Origin: Pseudorhodobacter turbinis
GTDB lineage: Bacteria > Pseudomonadota > Alphaproteobacteria > Rhodobacterales > Rhodobacteraceae
Assembly (NCBI RefSeq): GCF_005234135.1
Contig: NZ_CP039964.1
Location: 1,679,001-1,743,000 of the forward strand
Length of the DNA: 64,000 nt
Reading direction: 5' to 3'
The first letter of the stretch is position 1. Every line of letters begins with the position of its first letter. Positions 1 to 9,100 of this stretch are shown in pieces. The translations under genes and the position numbers were made by a program. A model generated the notes under the pieces. The model did no database searches. It saw only the letters and a program-made list of their open reading frames with translations, and was not told the origin of the DNA.

Positions 1-2
1 TC

Positions 3-1616
3 GCCGCAGGCATGGTTGAAGCCAACGGAAATCTGGACGTTGCAGATTTACCAGACACCACTACAGCAGCCAAAAACAATATCTCCACCGGCGGCCACAT
101 CGGCATTGATCCGAATGCATCTATACGCCACCTGGACAGCATGACCGGAATCGGAAACCCCTGTTTAGCTGATGATCAACTCGATATCGAAAGCTGGGCA
201 GGTGCAGGCAATCCCGCGACAGATTTCGCATTAAATACGACCGGTCTGGTCGGTGAATTTGACCGTCCAGCGAGGGAAGCGATCACACGTCGTGTACACT
301 ATCTCCTTGCCTTGGGGTTTGGGGCAGAGGCCCGCCAGACACTATCGGCCTTGAAAGTTGATATGCCTGATCGAAAAATATGGGAAACAATGTCCTACAT
401 AGTGGACTTGGAGATCCCGCCCGGAACTGTTTTCGATGGTATGGAGGTCTGTGATTCTCTTGCGTCCTTCTGGGCAGTGCTTTCCAAACCAGAACTACCC
501 TCGCTTAATCAAATTGCCATTCCCGCAATCTTGCGCAGTTTTTCCGGACTCCCATTGAATCTACGACGGCAGCTTGGGCCAAGCCTGGCAAAGAGGTTCT
601 TGGCAAAAGGTGATACCGCTTCCGCGAGAGCAATTCGCGACGCGATCCTGCGTGCACCAGGTGACGAAACTGCAGCTGTACAGTTAATGGAGGCCAGAAT
701 TGACCTCGCAAACGGCGACACCACTAATGCCCAAGCCATTCTTACGCCTCTTTCGGGTAGTGCAGGACCTGCCGGGTTTGAGTCAACAATTGCTCTTATT
801 CAGACTTTAGTAAACGATGGGAAAGAAATAAATTCAGACCTAGCAACTACCGCCGAAGCCTTGCTAAAAGAGGCCAAGGGCGGTGTTGATGAGAACAACT
901 TACGCAACGCGCTTGCATTGGCATACGCTTCACAAGACCGCTACGGTTTAGCTTTCGAAACATCGGCTAGCCCGGTGCAAGAGGCCACTCCCATTTGGCA
1001 AATACTTGCAGAGCGCGGTACGGACCGGGCCATCATAAACCATGCGATTTTGCAAAAATCAGCCCAAATCCCGAGTGTTTCTAAAACGACTCAACAACAG
1101 CTGGCACGCCGCTTGCTTGACCTTAATTTTCCAGATCAGGCCATTCAGTGGCTTGATTCCAGCGCACCAAATCCTAATGAAATGGATACTTCAGTTTTGC
1201 TATTGCGAGCAGAATCTGAAATCGCACGCAGCGATGCCATCACTGCATTAGACTATCTCGCAGGCATTTCAGGTGAGGCTGCAGAACTATTGCGAGTCAA
1301 GGCGCTCGCAGCACTACGAGCACCTGACGCGGTTGAACAATTGGCAAACGCCGGACAGCAAGGTGAGGCCGCCCGAACAGCCCGGCAACAAGGGGAATGG
1401 CCCAAGCTGATTTCCTTGGCACAAGGAGATATCTGGCAAGAGGCCGCAGCGCTCGTTGTGGACACAGACCCTTCAACCAACATAGAATTGGGGGCAAGTC
1501 TTCAAGTTGAATCCGAAGAAACGGGCCCATTGGCGCAAGGCCGTGCAACATTGGAGGAAAGCACCGCAGCCCGCGCCCTATTAGAAAAACTGATCTCAGA
1601 TCAGCCTATTCCATAG
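3..1616 (+). CDS. Helical-repeat (TPR-like) protein of unknown function, 5' end outside window
   Basis: The reading frame is open to the left edge of the window, so the gene probably begins upstream; the first ATG seen is at position 12. About 534 residues follow that ATG. The C-terminal two thirds consist of short amphipathic helices rich in Ala and Leu, with repeated patterns such as FLAKGDTASARAIRDAIL and LLDLNFPDQAIQWLDSS that resemble tetratricopeptide-type repeats. I see no transmembrane segment, signal peptide or catalytic motif in the visible part. The last codons precede a TAG at 1614-1616, and an insertion sequence starts about 220 bases further on. TPR-like proteins act as scaffolds, but I cannot name a partner or pathway. 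The identity is unknown; only the coding nature of the frame is well supported. Confidence 0.6.
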   Translation, partial: AAGMVEANGNLDVADLPDTTTAAKNNISTGGHIGIDPNASIRHLDSMTGIGNPCLADDQLDIESWAGAGNPATDFALNTTGLVGEFDRPAREAITRRVHYLLALGFGAEARQTLSALKVDMPDRKIWETMSYIVDLEIPPGTVFDGMEVCDSLASFWAVLSKPELPSLNQIAIPAILRSFSGLPLNLRRQLGPSLAKRFLAKGDTASARAIRDAILRAPGDETAAVQLMEARIDLANGDTTNAQAILTPLSGSAGPAGFESTIALIQTLVNDGKEINSDLATTAEALLKEAKGGVDENNLRNALALAYASQDRYGLAFETSASPVQEATPIWQILAERGTDRAIINHAILQKSAQIPSVSKTTQQQLARRLLDLNFPDQAIQWLDSSAPNPNEMDTSVLLLRAESEIARSDAITALDYLAGISGEAAELLRVKALAALRAPDAVEQLANAGQQGEAARTARQQGEWPKLISLAQGDIWQEAAALVVDTDPSTNIELGASLQVESEETGPLAQGRATLEESTAARALLEKLISDQPIP

Positions 1617-1836
1617 AGCCTCCTTTAGGTCCGGGGGCGAGATCATTTGTCCGCCAGTCGAGATGTTCCACTTGTACCACGGCATTTCAAATGGCCCCCT
1701 CATTTCTGAACGGACTTAAGCTCCCACTCCAGTGACGGATAGCAACCGCCCCCTTGATGCGACTGCTTGGCTGTCCATTGCGAATATCGCTAGCGTCCCG
1801 CACCACTGCAGCCAGACAACGAGCCTGTTAATTTTA
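1617..1836. other. Intergenic stretch left of the insertion sequence
   Basis: I find no convincing gene, RNA or terminator here. It ends in the left copy of the 8-bp target duplication of the IS1595-family element. Joining it in thought to the sequence right of the element does not restore an open frame I recognise, so the element seems to have landed in non-coding or already decayed DNA. Confidence 0.4.
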
Positions 1837-1860
1837 GGCTGTGTCTTGATATCGTGTTGG
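1829..1860 (+). repeat. Left target duplication and left inverted repeat of the IS
   Basis: TAATTTTA at 1829-1836 is followed by the left terminal repeat 1837-1860, which starts GGCTGTGTC and ends TCGTGTTGG. It mirrors the right end except at positions 3, 10, 11 and 12. Confidence 0.85.
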
Positions 1861-2987
1861 TCGGCCTTCGTTTTGCCAGAAATGGCCAATATCCCACTCT
1901 GGTCGCAATAAACCGGAGGCCTCCGTGTCATTGAAGCAAACCAGAAACATCAGTCAGCACGCATTCCGTGAGTTCCTCAATCGGATCATCCACCTTACCC
2001 CACGACAGATCGAGGATCTCCTTTCACGGACGCACGATGTCCGTCAGAGACGGGCGGCACTGGCTGAAATAGAGACACGAACAGAACAAGAACGCAAGTG
2101 TCCGTATTGCAGCGAAGATGGTCGCCAGAAATGGGGGCAGACACGAACCGGTGTGCAGCGATATCGTTGCGACTGCTGTTTGCGAACTTACTCTGGGCTG
2201 ACCGGAACCCAGATCTGCGGACTGCACCGGCACGATCTTTTCTTGGAGGTTATTCGGAATATGCTATCGGACACGCCCCTCTCGTGTCGCAAGCTCGCCG
2301 CGCGTCTTGGGCTTACGAAAGATACGATATGGCGGTGGCGGATGATCATTCTGGAGTCACTTGCAGAGGCTTGTGACAAGGATTTCTCTGGCGTTGTGGA
2401 GGTCGATGAGACCTATCAGCGAGAAAGCCGGAAGGGCTCTCGTGAATGGGCAAATCACGCGGCTAACTCTAACCAGCATCCCGCGCCGCCTCGGCCGCAG
2501 TGGTATGTTTATCGCAGCGGACGGATCAAGATGGCACGTGGCCTCTCGCAGTGGCAGATTCCTTTGCTGACGGTGATGGATCGGGGCGGCAGGCGTCTCT
2601 TCGCACCGATCGCAAACCGTCGAAACCGGACAATCGAAATCGCTCTGGCGCCGATTGTTCCAGATGATGCGGTGTTATGTAGCGATGGTATGAGGGCATA
2701 TCGCGCTTTCTGCAAAAAGCACAGCCTCACACACTACGAGGTCTCGAACAAACCTGGGAAACGTGTCGTCGCCGGTGCGTTTCACATCCAGAACGTCAAT
2801 GCGTTGCACGCGCGATATGATGCTTTTATCCGGCCGTTCTGCGGACCAGCGACGAAATATCTCCATCGCTATCTGCGCTGGTTCCTTCTTCGCGCCAAGA
2901 TCAAGCCCGAAGCCGCATTTCGGAGCATCCTCGCAGCAGCCTGAATAGGAAGCGCGAACATTCCCAACACGATATAGCGACACAACC
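1837..2987 (+). mobile_element. IS1595-family insertion sequence, complete, 1151 bp
   Basis: The element is bounded by imperfect 24-bp terminal inverted repeats (1837-1860 and 2964-2987) that agree at 20 of 24 positions when one is reverse-complemented. Both ends begin with GG. It is flanked by a perfect 8-bp direct repeat, TAATTTTA, at 1829-1836 and 2988-2995. An 8-bp duplication is the size reported for the IS1595 family, and the single internal gene is an IS1595-type transposase. Intact ends, intact gene and unmutated duplication together suggest a fairly recent insertion that may still be mobile. Confidence 0.9.
1925..2944 (+). CDS. IS1595-family transposase
   Basis: This 339-residue protein catalyses movement of the surrounding insertion sequence. 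Near residues 58-85 there is a zinc-ribbon with two Cys pairs (CPYCSEDG and CDCCLRTYSG), typical of the IS1595/IS1016 group. A helix-turn-helix stretch follows (about 110-145, LGLTKDTIWRWR). The catalytic domain shows VDETY, then CSDGMRAY, then FHIQNVN, which matches the DDN/DDE-type pattern of this family. The ATG lies at 1925, 88 bases inside the left end, and the stop is 43 bases before the right end, as expected for a one-gene element. No frameshift or internal stop is visible, so the enzyme is probably functional. Confidence 0.92.
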   Translation: MSLKQTRNISQHAFREFLNRIIHLTPRQIEDLLSRTHDVRQRRAALAEIETRTEQERKCPYCSEDGRQKWGQTRTGVQRYRCDCCLRTYSGLTGTQICGLHRHDLFLEVIRNMLSDTPLSCRKLAARLGLTKDTIWRWRMIILESLAEACDKDFSGVVEVDETYQRESRKGSREWANHAANSNQHPAPPRPQWYVYRSGRIKMARGLSQWQIPLLTVMDRGGRRLFAPIANRRNRTIEIALAPIVPDDAVLCSDGMRAYRAFCKKHSLTHYEVSNKPGKRVVAGAFHIQNVNALHARYDAFIRPFCGPATKYLHRYLRWFLLRAKIKPEAAFRSILAAA

Positions 2988-2995
2988 TAATTTTA
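2964..2995 (+). repeat. Right inverted repeat and right target duplication of the IS
   Basis: The right terminal repeat occupies 2964-2987 and is the reverse complement partner of 1837-1860. It is followed immediately by the second TAATTTTA at 2988-2995. Confidence 0.85.
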
Positions 2996-3354
2996 TGGTC
3001 GTGGCTGCGATTTAGGGTGCCCGTGGATCTAAGCCATTCAGCTTTGCCCTTTCAATGACGTCATCGCACGCTGCGAAGTTTCCGCGCCTGCTCGAACCTC
3101 GGCGAATAGCCCGTTCTTTCTTCCAGTCCCAATCGGGCGCAGGATGCCCGCGTCGGAATTGTTGTTGATGGCCAGACGCCCGCCGGCCAGGAACTGGCTA
3201 AATGCCTCCTGTCAACGGAGGCCGTCGCGAAAGGCTTTAACCTTTCTGCCGCTGACCTCGGCCACCACAACTCCAGTGTTTATTCGTCAATTTCAATATG
3301 TATCTGAACGGCAACGCTGAACGCATGCACGCCTCGGTGCAAATCTGCGTTCGC
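2996..3354. other. Gene-free stretch between the IS and the histidine kinase
   Basis: About 360 bases with no supported gene. A short open stretch at roughly 3125-3307 on the plus strand has a protein-like composition (it includes GIVVDGQTPAGQELAK) but lacks a start, is bounded by stops, and I do not recognise it. It may be a gene remnant. No hairpin with a T-run was found for the kinase gene that ends at 3355. Confidence 0.35.
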
Positions 3355-5904
3355 TTAGGCAGGCTGAATTTCAATGACCGGAAGGGCTGTTTTCGGGCAG
3401 TGACGGACCAATTCTGCTGTAATGGCAGTTTTACGTAGCGGCTTGGTAAGATACTTATCGATTCCAGCGGCAAGGATAGAGGTATCATCACCCTCCATAG
3501 CATGTGCCGTCAACGCCACAATCGGCACATGGCCGCCGCTAATTTTTTCCTTTTCGCGGATAGCACGGGCTGCTTCTTTACCATCCATTTCGGGCATGGA
3601 AATATCCATAAAGATCAGATCCGGCTTGAAGCTTTCAAAGAGGTTTACCGCCTCATGCCCGTTATTTGCGAAGACCAATTCTATGCTGAAATCTTTTACC
3701 ATCTTGCGGAATACAAGTTGGTTTGTCCGGTTGTCTTCGGCGGCCAGAACACGCATCATCTGCCCGGCTCTTGGCTTGGGCGCAACTTCAGGGCTTGGTA
3801 GCGCTGATTTGTCAGGGCCAGACAAATTCTGCAACTTACGATAGAGTTCAGCGCGCAGTAGAGGCTTCTGCATTACCGCAGCCAGATGCACCGCGCCTGC
3901 CCCTTCCCTCGCCCCCGCCGGATTGGAGGAGAACAGGACAATAGGCAGATCAAGCCCCAGTTCGCGAACCCGTTCAGCCAACTCAATGCCGTTCATTTCT
4001 GGCATCTCATGGTCGGTGATAAGCAGATCATACGCACTGTCGACCGCCAGCACTGCCAGTACCTCAGCGCCTGAACGGCAAAGCCTTACTTCCATGCCAT
4101 AGGTAACCAATTGCCGTTCAAGGATTGTACGGTTGATGAATTGGTCATCCACCACCAGCGCACGCCTCAGGGACACGGATGTCTGCCTTGTTGTCTGTTC
4201 CTCTGCGACAGGCAGAACCAGCCGGAACCCAAAGCAAGAGCCTTTTCCAACCTCACTATCTACCCATACGCTGCCGCCCATACGTTCAATCAAGCTTTTT
4301 GTAATCGCAAGGCCAAGACCCGTACCTTCAAATTTACGGTTTGCTTCGGCTTCCACCTGATTGAATTCTCCAAAGACCAGGTCCAGCTGATCAGCCGGGA
4401 TTCCTATACCGCTATCCTCCACCGAAATATGAAGTTGCTGCTGCTGTGGTTCGGTTTCGATGCCGACGATGCGGATCAAAACATAACCCTTTTCGGTAAA
4501 CTTTACCGCATTGCCGACCAAGTTTGTCAGCACCTGCCGCAAACGACCGGCATCACCGACAAAACGCGTTGGCAGGAACAAGTCGAAATCAATCATCAGG
4601 TCCAGCCCGCGTTCACGGGCTCTGGGTTGCAACAGCATCGCAACCTCATGGATCAGCCGCTCCAGGTCAAAAGGTTCGGGATGGAGGGTCAACCGTTCCG
4701 CCTCGATCTTGGAGTAGTCGAGGATGTCATTGATAATGACCAAAAGCGCCTCACCCGATGAACGGATGGTATCAGCAAACAGACGCTGTTCTTCGGTCAG
4801 CGCTGTATCGCACAGCAATTCAGCCATACCGACAACCCCGTTCATCGGAGTGCGGATTTCATGGCTCATATTTGCAAGAAATGCTGATTTCGCACGGTTT
4901 GCGGCTTCCGCTTCTTTGCGGGCCACCTCCAGCGCGGCTTGCTGTTCTTTTTGCTGGGTAATATCGACCCGCAGACCCACGCGCCCCCCGTCAGGTGTTG
5001 GCTGGTCCAACACACGCAGCCAACGGCCATCTGCAAGCTGTTGCTCACGCACCACGGGGCCATCGAGGACGCGCCCGACGCGTTCCTCCAGCCAGGCTTC
5101 TTCGCGACCGATAGCATCAACATAAACGCCCTTCTCCAACCCTGCGCGCAGAATTACTTCGTAGGGTGTGCCGGGCTGCATGGCCTCGGCGCTTTCGGGA
5201 TAGACTTCACGGTAGCGCTGATTGCATTTCATCAGGTTTTCTTCGCGATCAAACAACACGAACCCGTCCGGTAGCGCCTCCAGCGCCGCCCAAATGCGCA
5301 TCTGTTCGGTGATATTCAGCGCAAGGCACACCGTATCACCATCACGCGCGCGCTGATCGACAAGACGAAACCATTCACCATTGGCCATCTGCACAACTTC
5401 CGGCTCAATCGGAAAACCGTCCCAGCGGGCAAGCATACGCTCCACCCATTCATCGGGTGTCGCATCGCCGATGTCGAAAATTCCCTCCTCTGCCGAGATC
5501 TTAGCAATTTCCTTGTATGGCGTTCCCGGGCCAATATTATAATCGGCATAGGGGGCAAGATAGGCACGGTTTGCCACCCGCAGGCGCGCACTGGAATCAA
5601 ATATCGCAAAGGCGTCGTGCAGGGCATTGAAAGAATCGTGCAACCGGCGTTCGGCCATCACGGCAGTTGTGTGCGCCGCTTCCAGATCGGATATAAACTG
5701 CAGATTCTGCCCTTTAAGCATCTCCGCTTGGGTCACGGCGGCTTTGGTAACGTGGCGTTGTTCGACAATCTGGCTGGAAAGGGCACGTGCATGCAGGGCC
5801 AGCTTTTCATTGGCTGCGTAAAGCTCCCGCTGCTTTTGCTCCAGCAACCGTTCTGCCGCCATACGAGCGCGCCGTTCTTTGGCCAACCTGTCCACGATAT
5901 CCAT
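3355..5904 (-). CDS. Hybrid sensor histidine kinase with two receiver domains
   Basis: An 849-residue cytoplasmic-type sensor kinase that would phosphorylate itself and relay phosphate to its own receivers. Order: N-terminal coiled coil (about 1-90), two PAS-like domains (about 90-330, each ending in a LNITEQ or VDITQQ pattern), HisKA with the H-box SHEIRTPMNG (His348), an HATPase domain with NAVKF, DSGIGIP and GTGLGL boxes, then two REC domains with phosphoacceptor Asp631 (LLITDHEMPEMNG) and Asp767 (LIFMDISMPEMDG). No transmembrane segment or Hpt domain is seen, so a separate phosphotransfer protein may be needed. I chose the ATG at 5904. The frame stays open to 6273, but the extra 123 residues are Cys/Pro-rich, unlike the family, and would overlap the divergent gene. 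The signal sensed is unknown. Confidence 0.9.
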   Translation of the reverse strand: MDIVDRLAKERRARMAAERLLEQKQRELYAANEKLALHARALSSQIVEQRHVTKAAVTQAEMLKGQNLQFISDLEAAHTTAVMAERRLHDSFNALHDAFAIFDSSARLRVANRAYLAPYADYNIGPGTPYKEIAKISAEEGIFDIGDATPDEWVERMLARWDGFPIEPEVVQMANGEWFRLVDQRARDGDTVCLALNITEQMRIWAALEALPDGFVLFDREENLMKCNQRYREVYPESAEAMQPGTPYEVILRAGLEKGVYVDAIGREEAWLEERVGRVLDGPVVREQQLADGRWLRVLDQPTPDGGRVGLRVDITQQKEQQAALEVARKEAEAANRAKSAFLANMSHEIRTPMNGVVGMAELLCDTALTEEQRLFADTIRSSGEALLVIINDILDYSKIEAERLTLHPEPFDLERLIHEVAMLLQPRARERGLDLMIDFDLFLPTRFVGDAGRLRQVLTNLVGNAVKFTEKGYVLIRIVGIETEPQQQQLHISVEDSGIGIPADQLDLVFGEFNQVEAEANRKFEGTGLGLAITKSLIERMGGSVWVDSEVGKGSCFGFRLVLPVAEEQTTRQTSVSLRRALVVDDQFINRTILERQLVTYGMEVRLCRSGAEVLAVLAVDSAYDLLITDHEMPEMNGIELAERVRELGLDLPIVLFSSNPAGAREGAGAVHLAAVMQKPLLRAELYRKLQNLSGPDKSALPSPEVAPKPRAGQMMRVLAAEDNRTNQLVFRKMVKDFSIELVFANNGHEAVNLFESFKPDLIFMDISMPEMDGKEAARAIREKEKISGGHVPIVALTAHAMEGDDTSILAAGIDKYLTKPLRKTAITAELVRHCPKTALPVIEIQPA

Positions 5905-6128
5905 CAGCAACTCATTCTTTCTAAATCGAATTCTCGACGTTCCGGATGTCGGGCATCCCTCACTATTGCAAACCTCGCCCAACAAGATGAAGCGAGCGTT
6001 AACTCCGGCATAAAAAACGTTGAAATCCTTGCCTTTCTGCTTGGACCCGTGGCAAGATTGGCCCGTATTTTCAGGCTTCTGCCGGTTTTCAGGGCACAGC
6101 CACCACAGCAGTCGGCAAAGGGTCCCCA

Positions 6129-9100
6129 ATGGCGCAATTTCGCAAACGCAACTTCGGTGTAGTTTTCGCGGCAATCCTAGGTTTGGCCCTGCCCCTAGCC
6201 GCACAGGATCTGGTTCCCGAAAAGCGATTTGTGCTGTCGCGCGATGTGGATTTGCCGGGGGGCGATATTGCATCGCTTTTCGATACCAATCTGGCGGCCT
6301 GCCAAAAGGCCTGCACCACCAATACCGCTTGCACCGCGATCACCTTCAATTCGCGCAATGGCTCGTGCTTTTTAAAGGCCGGACCGGGCGCGCCTGCCGA
6401 TTATGCGGGCGCTTTTTCGGGCTATGTGGCCAAGGCAGCCCCCGGCGCAGCCACGCTTGCCCAAACCCGCGCGAAGGAGCTTGATTTCCTGCGGCCAGAT
6501 GATTTCACCAATGCGCACAGCCTTGCGACCGGCCTTGCCGCGCGGCATCTGACCGGCCAATGGACCGCCCAAGACCATCTGGCCGAGGCAGCAAGCGCCG
6601 AAGCCGCCGGTAGCCCCGCCCGCGCCGGTGCCCATGTCGGTGCCGCGCTGAACATCACCGATGCCGCGATTGACTGGGCCGAATACGCGCGCCTGTTGCG
6701 GGCCGCCGCTGCAAGCGATTCCGAGGCCCGCAGCGAACTACAAGACCGCGCCCTTGCCGCCACGATCAACGGCTATCTGCGGGCGGAGCACCCTGCCCTG
6801 CGCCACGGTATTCTGGTGGAGATGGCCGAGGTTCTGGAAGACCGTGGCCGGGGTCGCGACATGGTGCCCGCGCTACGGCTTGCGCAATCCTTGCAGGCCC
6901 GCAGCGATACCGAAACGGCCTTGGACGCGGCCATCGCGAAATACGGCTTTCGCGTAACTGAACATGATGTGCAATCCGACAGCGCCCGCCCCCGGATTTG
7001 CGCGCAATTTTCCGATGATCTGGCCCAAACCGCCGATGATTTCGCCAAGTTCGTGCAGTTGGATGCAACCGGCCTGACGGTCGAAAAATCCGGCGACCGC
7101 CAGCTTTGTGTTGAGGGGGTCTCTCACGGGGCGCGCCATACGCTGACCTTCCGCGCGGGCATTCCGGCAGCAGACGGGCAGGTAACGGTGAACCCCGTGA
7201 CAATCACCGCCTATGTCCGCGATCGCACGCCCGCTTTGCGCTTTGCCGGACGGGCCTATGTGCTGCCGAAACTGGGCGAAGGGGCTGCCCTTCCCATTGA
7301 CTCCGTGAATGCCGACAAGGCGGATTTGGCCCTGTTTCGCGTGACCGACCGCAACATCCTGCGGGCCATTCAGGATGATTATTTCGGCGATCCGATGCCC
7401 TATTGGCGCGAGGCTGACTTTGCCCGCAGCATCGGCGCAAATATCTGGCAGGGCAGCGCCGAGCTTGCGATGGAGGTCAACCGCGACATGACCACCCGCC
7501 TGCCAATGGCCGAGGCCCTAGCCGACCAAGGCGCAGGGATTTTCGCGCTGCGGGCCAGCATTCCCGGCACGGATGGTGATGATACCGCCCCCGCATGGCA
7601 ATGGTTTGTGGTCTCGGACCTTGGGATCAGCACCCTGAGCGGCACCGACGGGCTGCATGTCGTGGTGCGCAGCCTTGGTACGGCCGGTGCCAAAACTGGC
7701 GTTTCCGTGGATCTGCTCAGCCGCAGCAATGAGGTTTTGGGCACGGTGGAGACCGATGCGCAGGGCTATGCACGTTTTCCGGCAGGTTTGACACGGGGCC
7801 AAGGGGCGCTTGCCCCCGCGATGGTCGTCGCCAAAGAGGGCGATACCGATATGGCGTTCCTGTCACTTACCGATCCTGAATTTGACCTTTCGGATCGCGG
7901 GGTCGAGGGGCGTGAACCTGCCCCGCCAATTGATGTTTTCCTGACCACGGATCGCGGTGCGTATCGCGCGGGCGAAACCGTCTATGCCACCGCTTTGACC
8001 CGTGATGCAGGCGCACAGGCGATTGAGGGCTTACCACTAACTGCCATCGTCAAGCGTCCCGATGGCGTCGAATATTCCCGCACCCTTTCGCAAGGGACCG
8101 GCGGCGGTCATGTCTTTGCCCTGCCCATCGCAGGCAGCGCCCCGCGTGGCGTTTGGCGGCTGGAATTGCGCGCCGATCTGGACGCCGCACCCCTGACCGC
8201 CAAGACCTTCCTCGTTGAGGACTTCCTGCCCGAGCGCATTGATTTCACACTAACATTACCCGAAACACCGCTGCGACTGGGTGACAGACCGAACCTGACG
8301 GTAAAGGCCGATTACCTCTTTGGCGCACCGGGTGCAGATCTGGCGATCGAAGGCGATGTAATTTTGCGCGCAGCCAAGGGGCTTGCTGCCTTTCCCGGCT
8401 ACCGCTTCGGGCTAGAGGATGAGCCGTTTCAAACCCGCATGGACGGCTTTGGCGGCCAGACCACCGATAGCGACGGCCACGCCACAATCGCGCTGCCCCT
8501 GCCTGAAGTCGACGACCCTGCCCGCCCTCTGGAAGTAACAGTCGTCACCCGTATCGCCGAAGGGTCAGGCCGCCCGGTAGAGCGCCGCGTGACCCGCGCC
8601 TTGCAACCCTCGGCCGCGATGATCGGCGTAAAACCCATGTTTGAGGATGTGGTCCGCGAAGGCAGCGATGCGCAATTCTCGCTTGTTGCGGTGGGGCCGG
8701 ACGCTACCCCCGTACCAATGACCGTATCTTGGGAATTGTCGCGGATTGAGACGCGTTATCAGTGGTACCAGGAATATGGCAACTGGAACTGGGAGCCCGT
8801 AACCCGCCGCACGCGCGTGGCCGAGGGTCGCGCCGATCTGGAAGCAGCAACAGAGATTTCCGCCGCCGTGGAATGGGGCGAGTATGAGCTGACCATCACC
8901 CAAACCGATGGTGGCGTGGCGCAAACCTCGACACGGTTTTACGCTGGCTGGTACGCGCCTGCAGATGTGACCTCGACGCCCGATACGTTGGAACTGTCCT
9001 TGGACAAACCCGCCTATAAGCCCGGCGAGGAGGCGCAATTGCGCATCGTGCCGCGTGCGGCGGGGACGGCCTTGGTGTCGGTATTGTCGAACCGTCTGGT

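Noticed and set aside
5905..6273. Upstream extension of the histidine kinase frame
   Set aside because: The 123 extra residues are not kinase-like and overlap the divergent macroglobulin gene; a normal start is at 5904.
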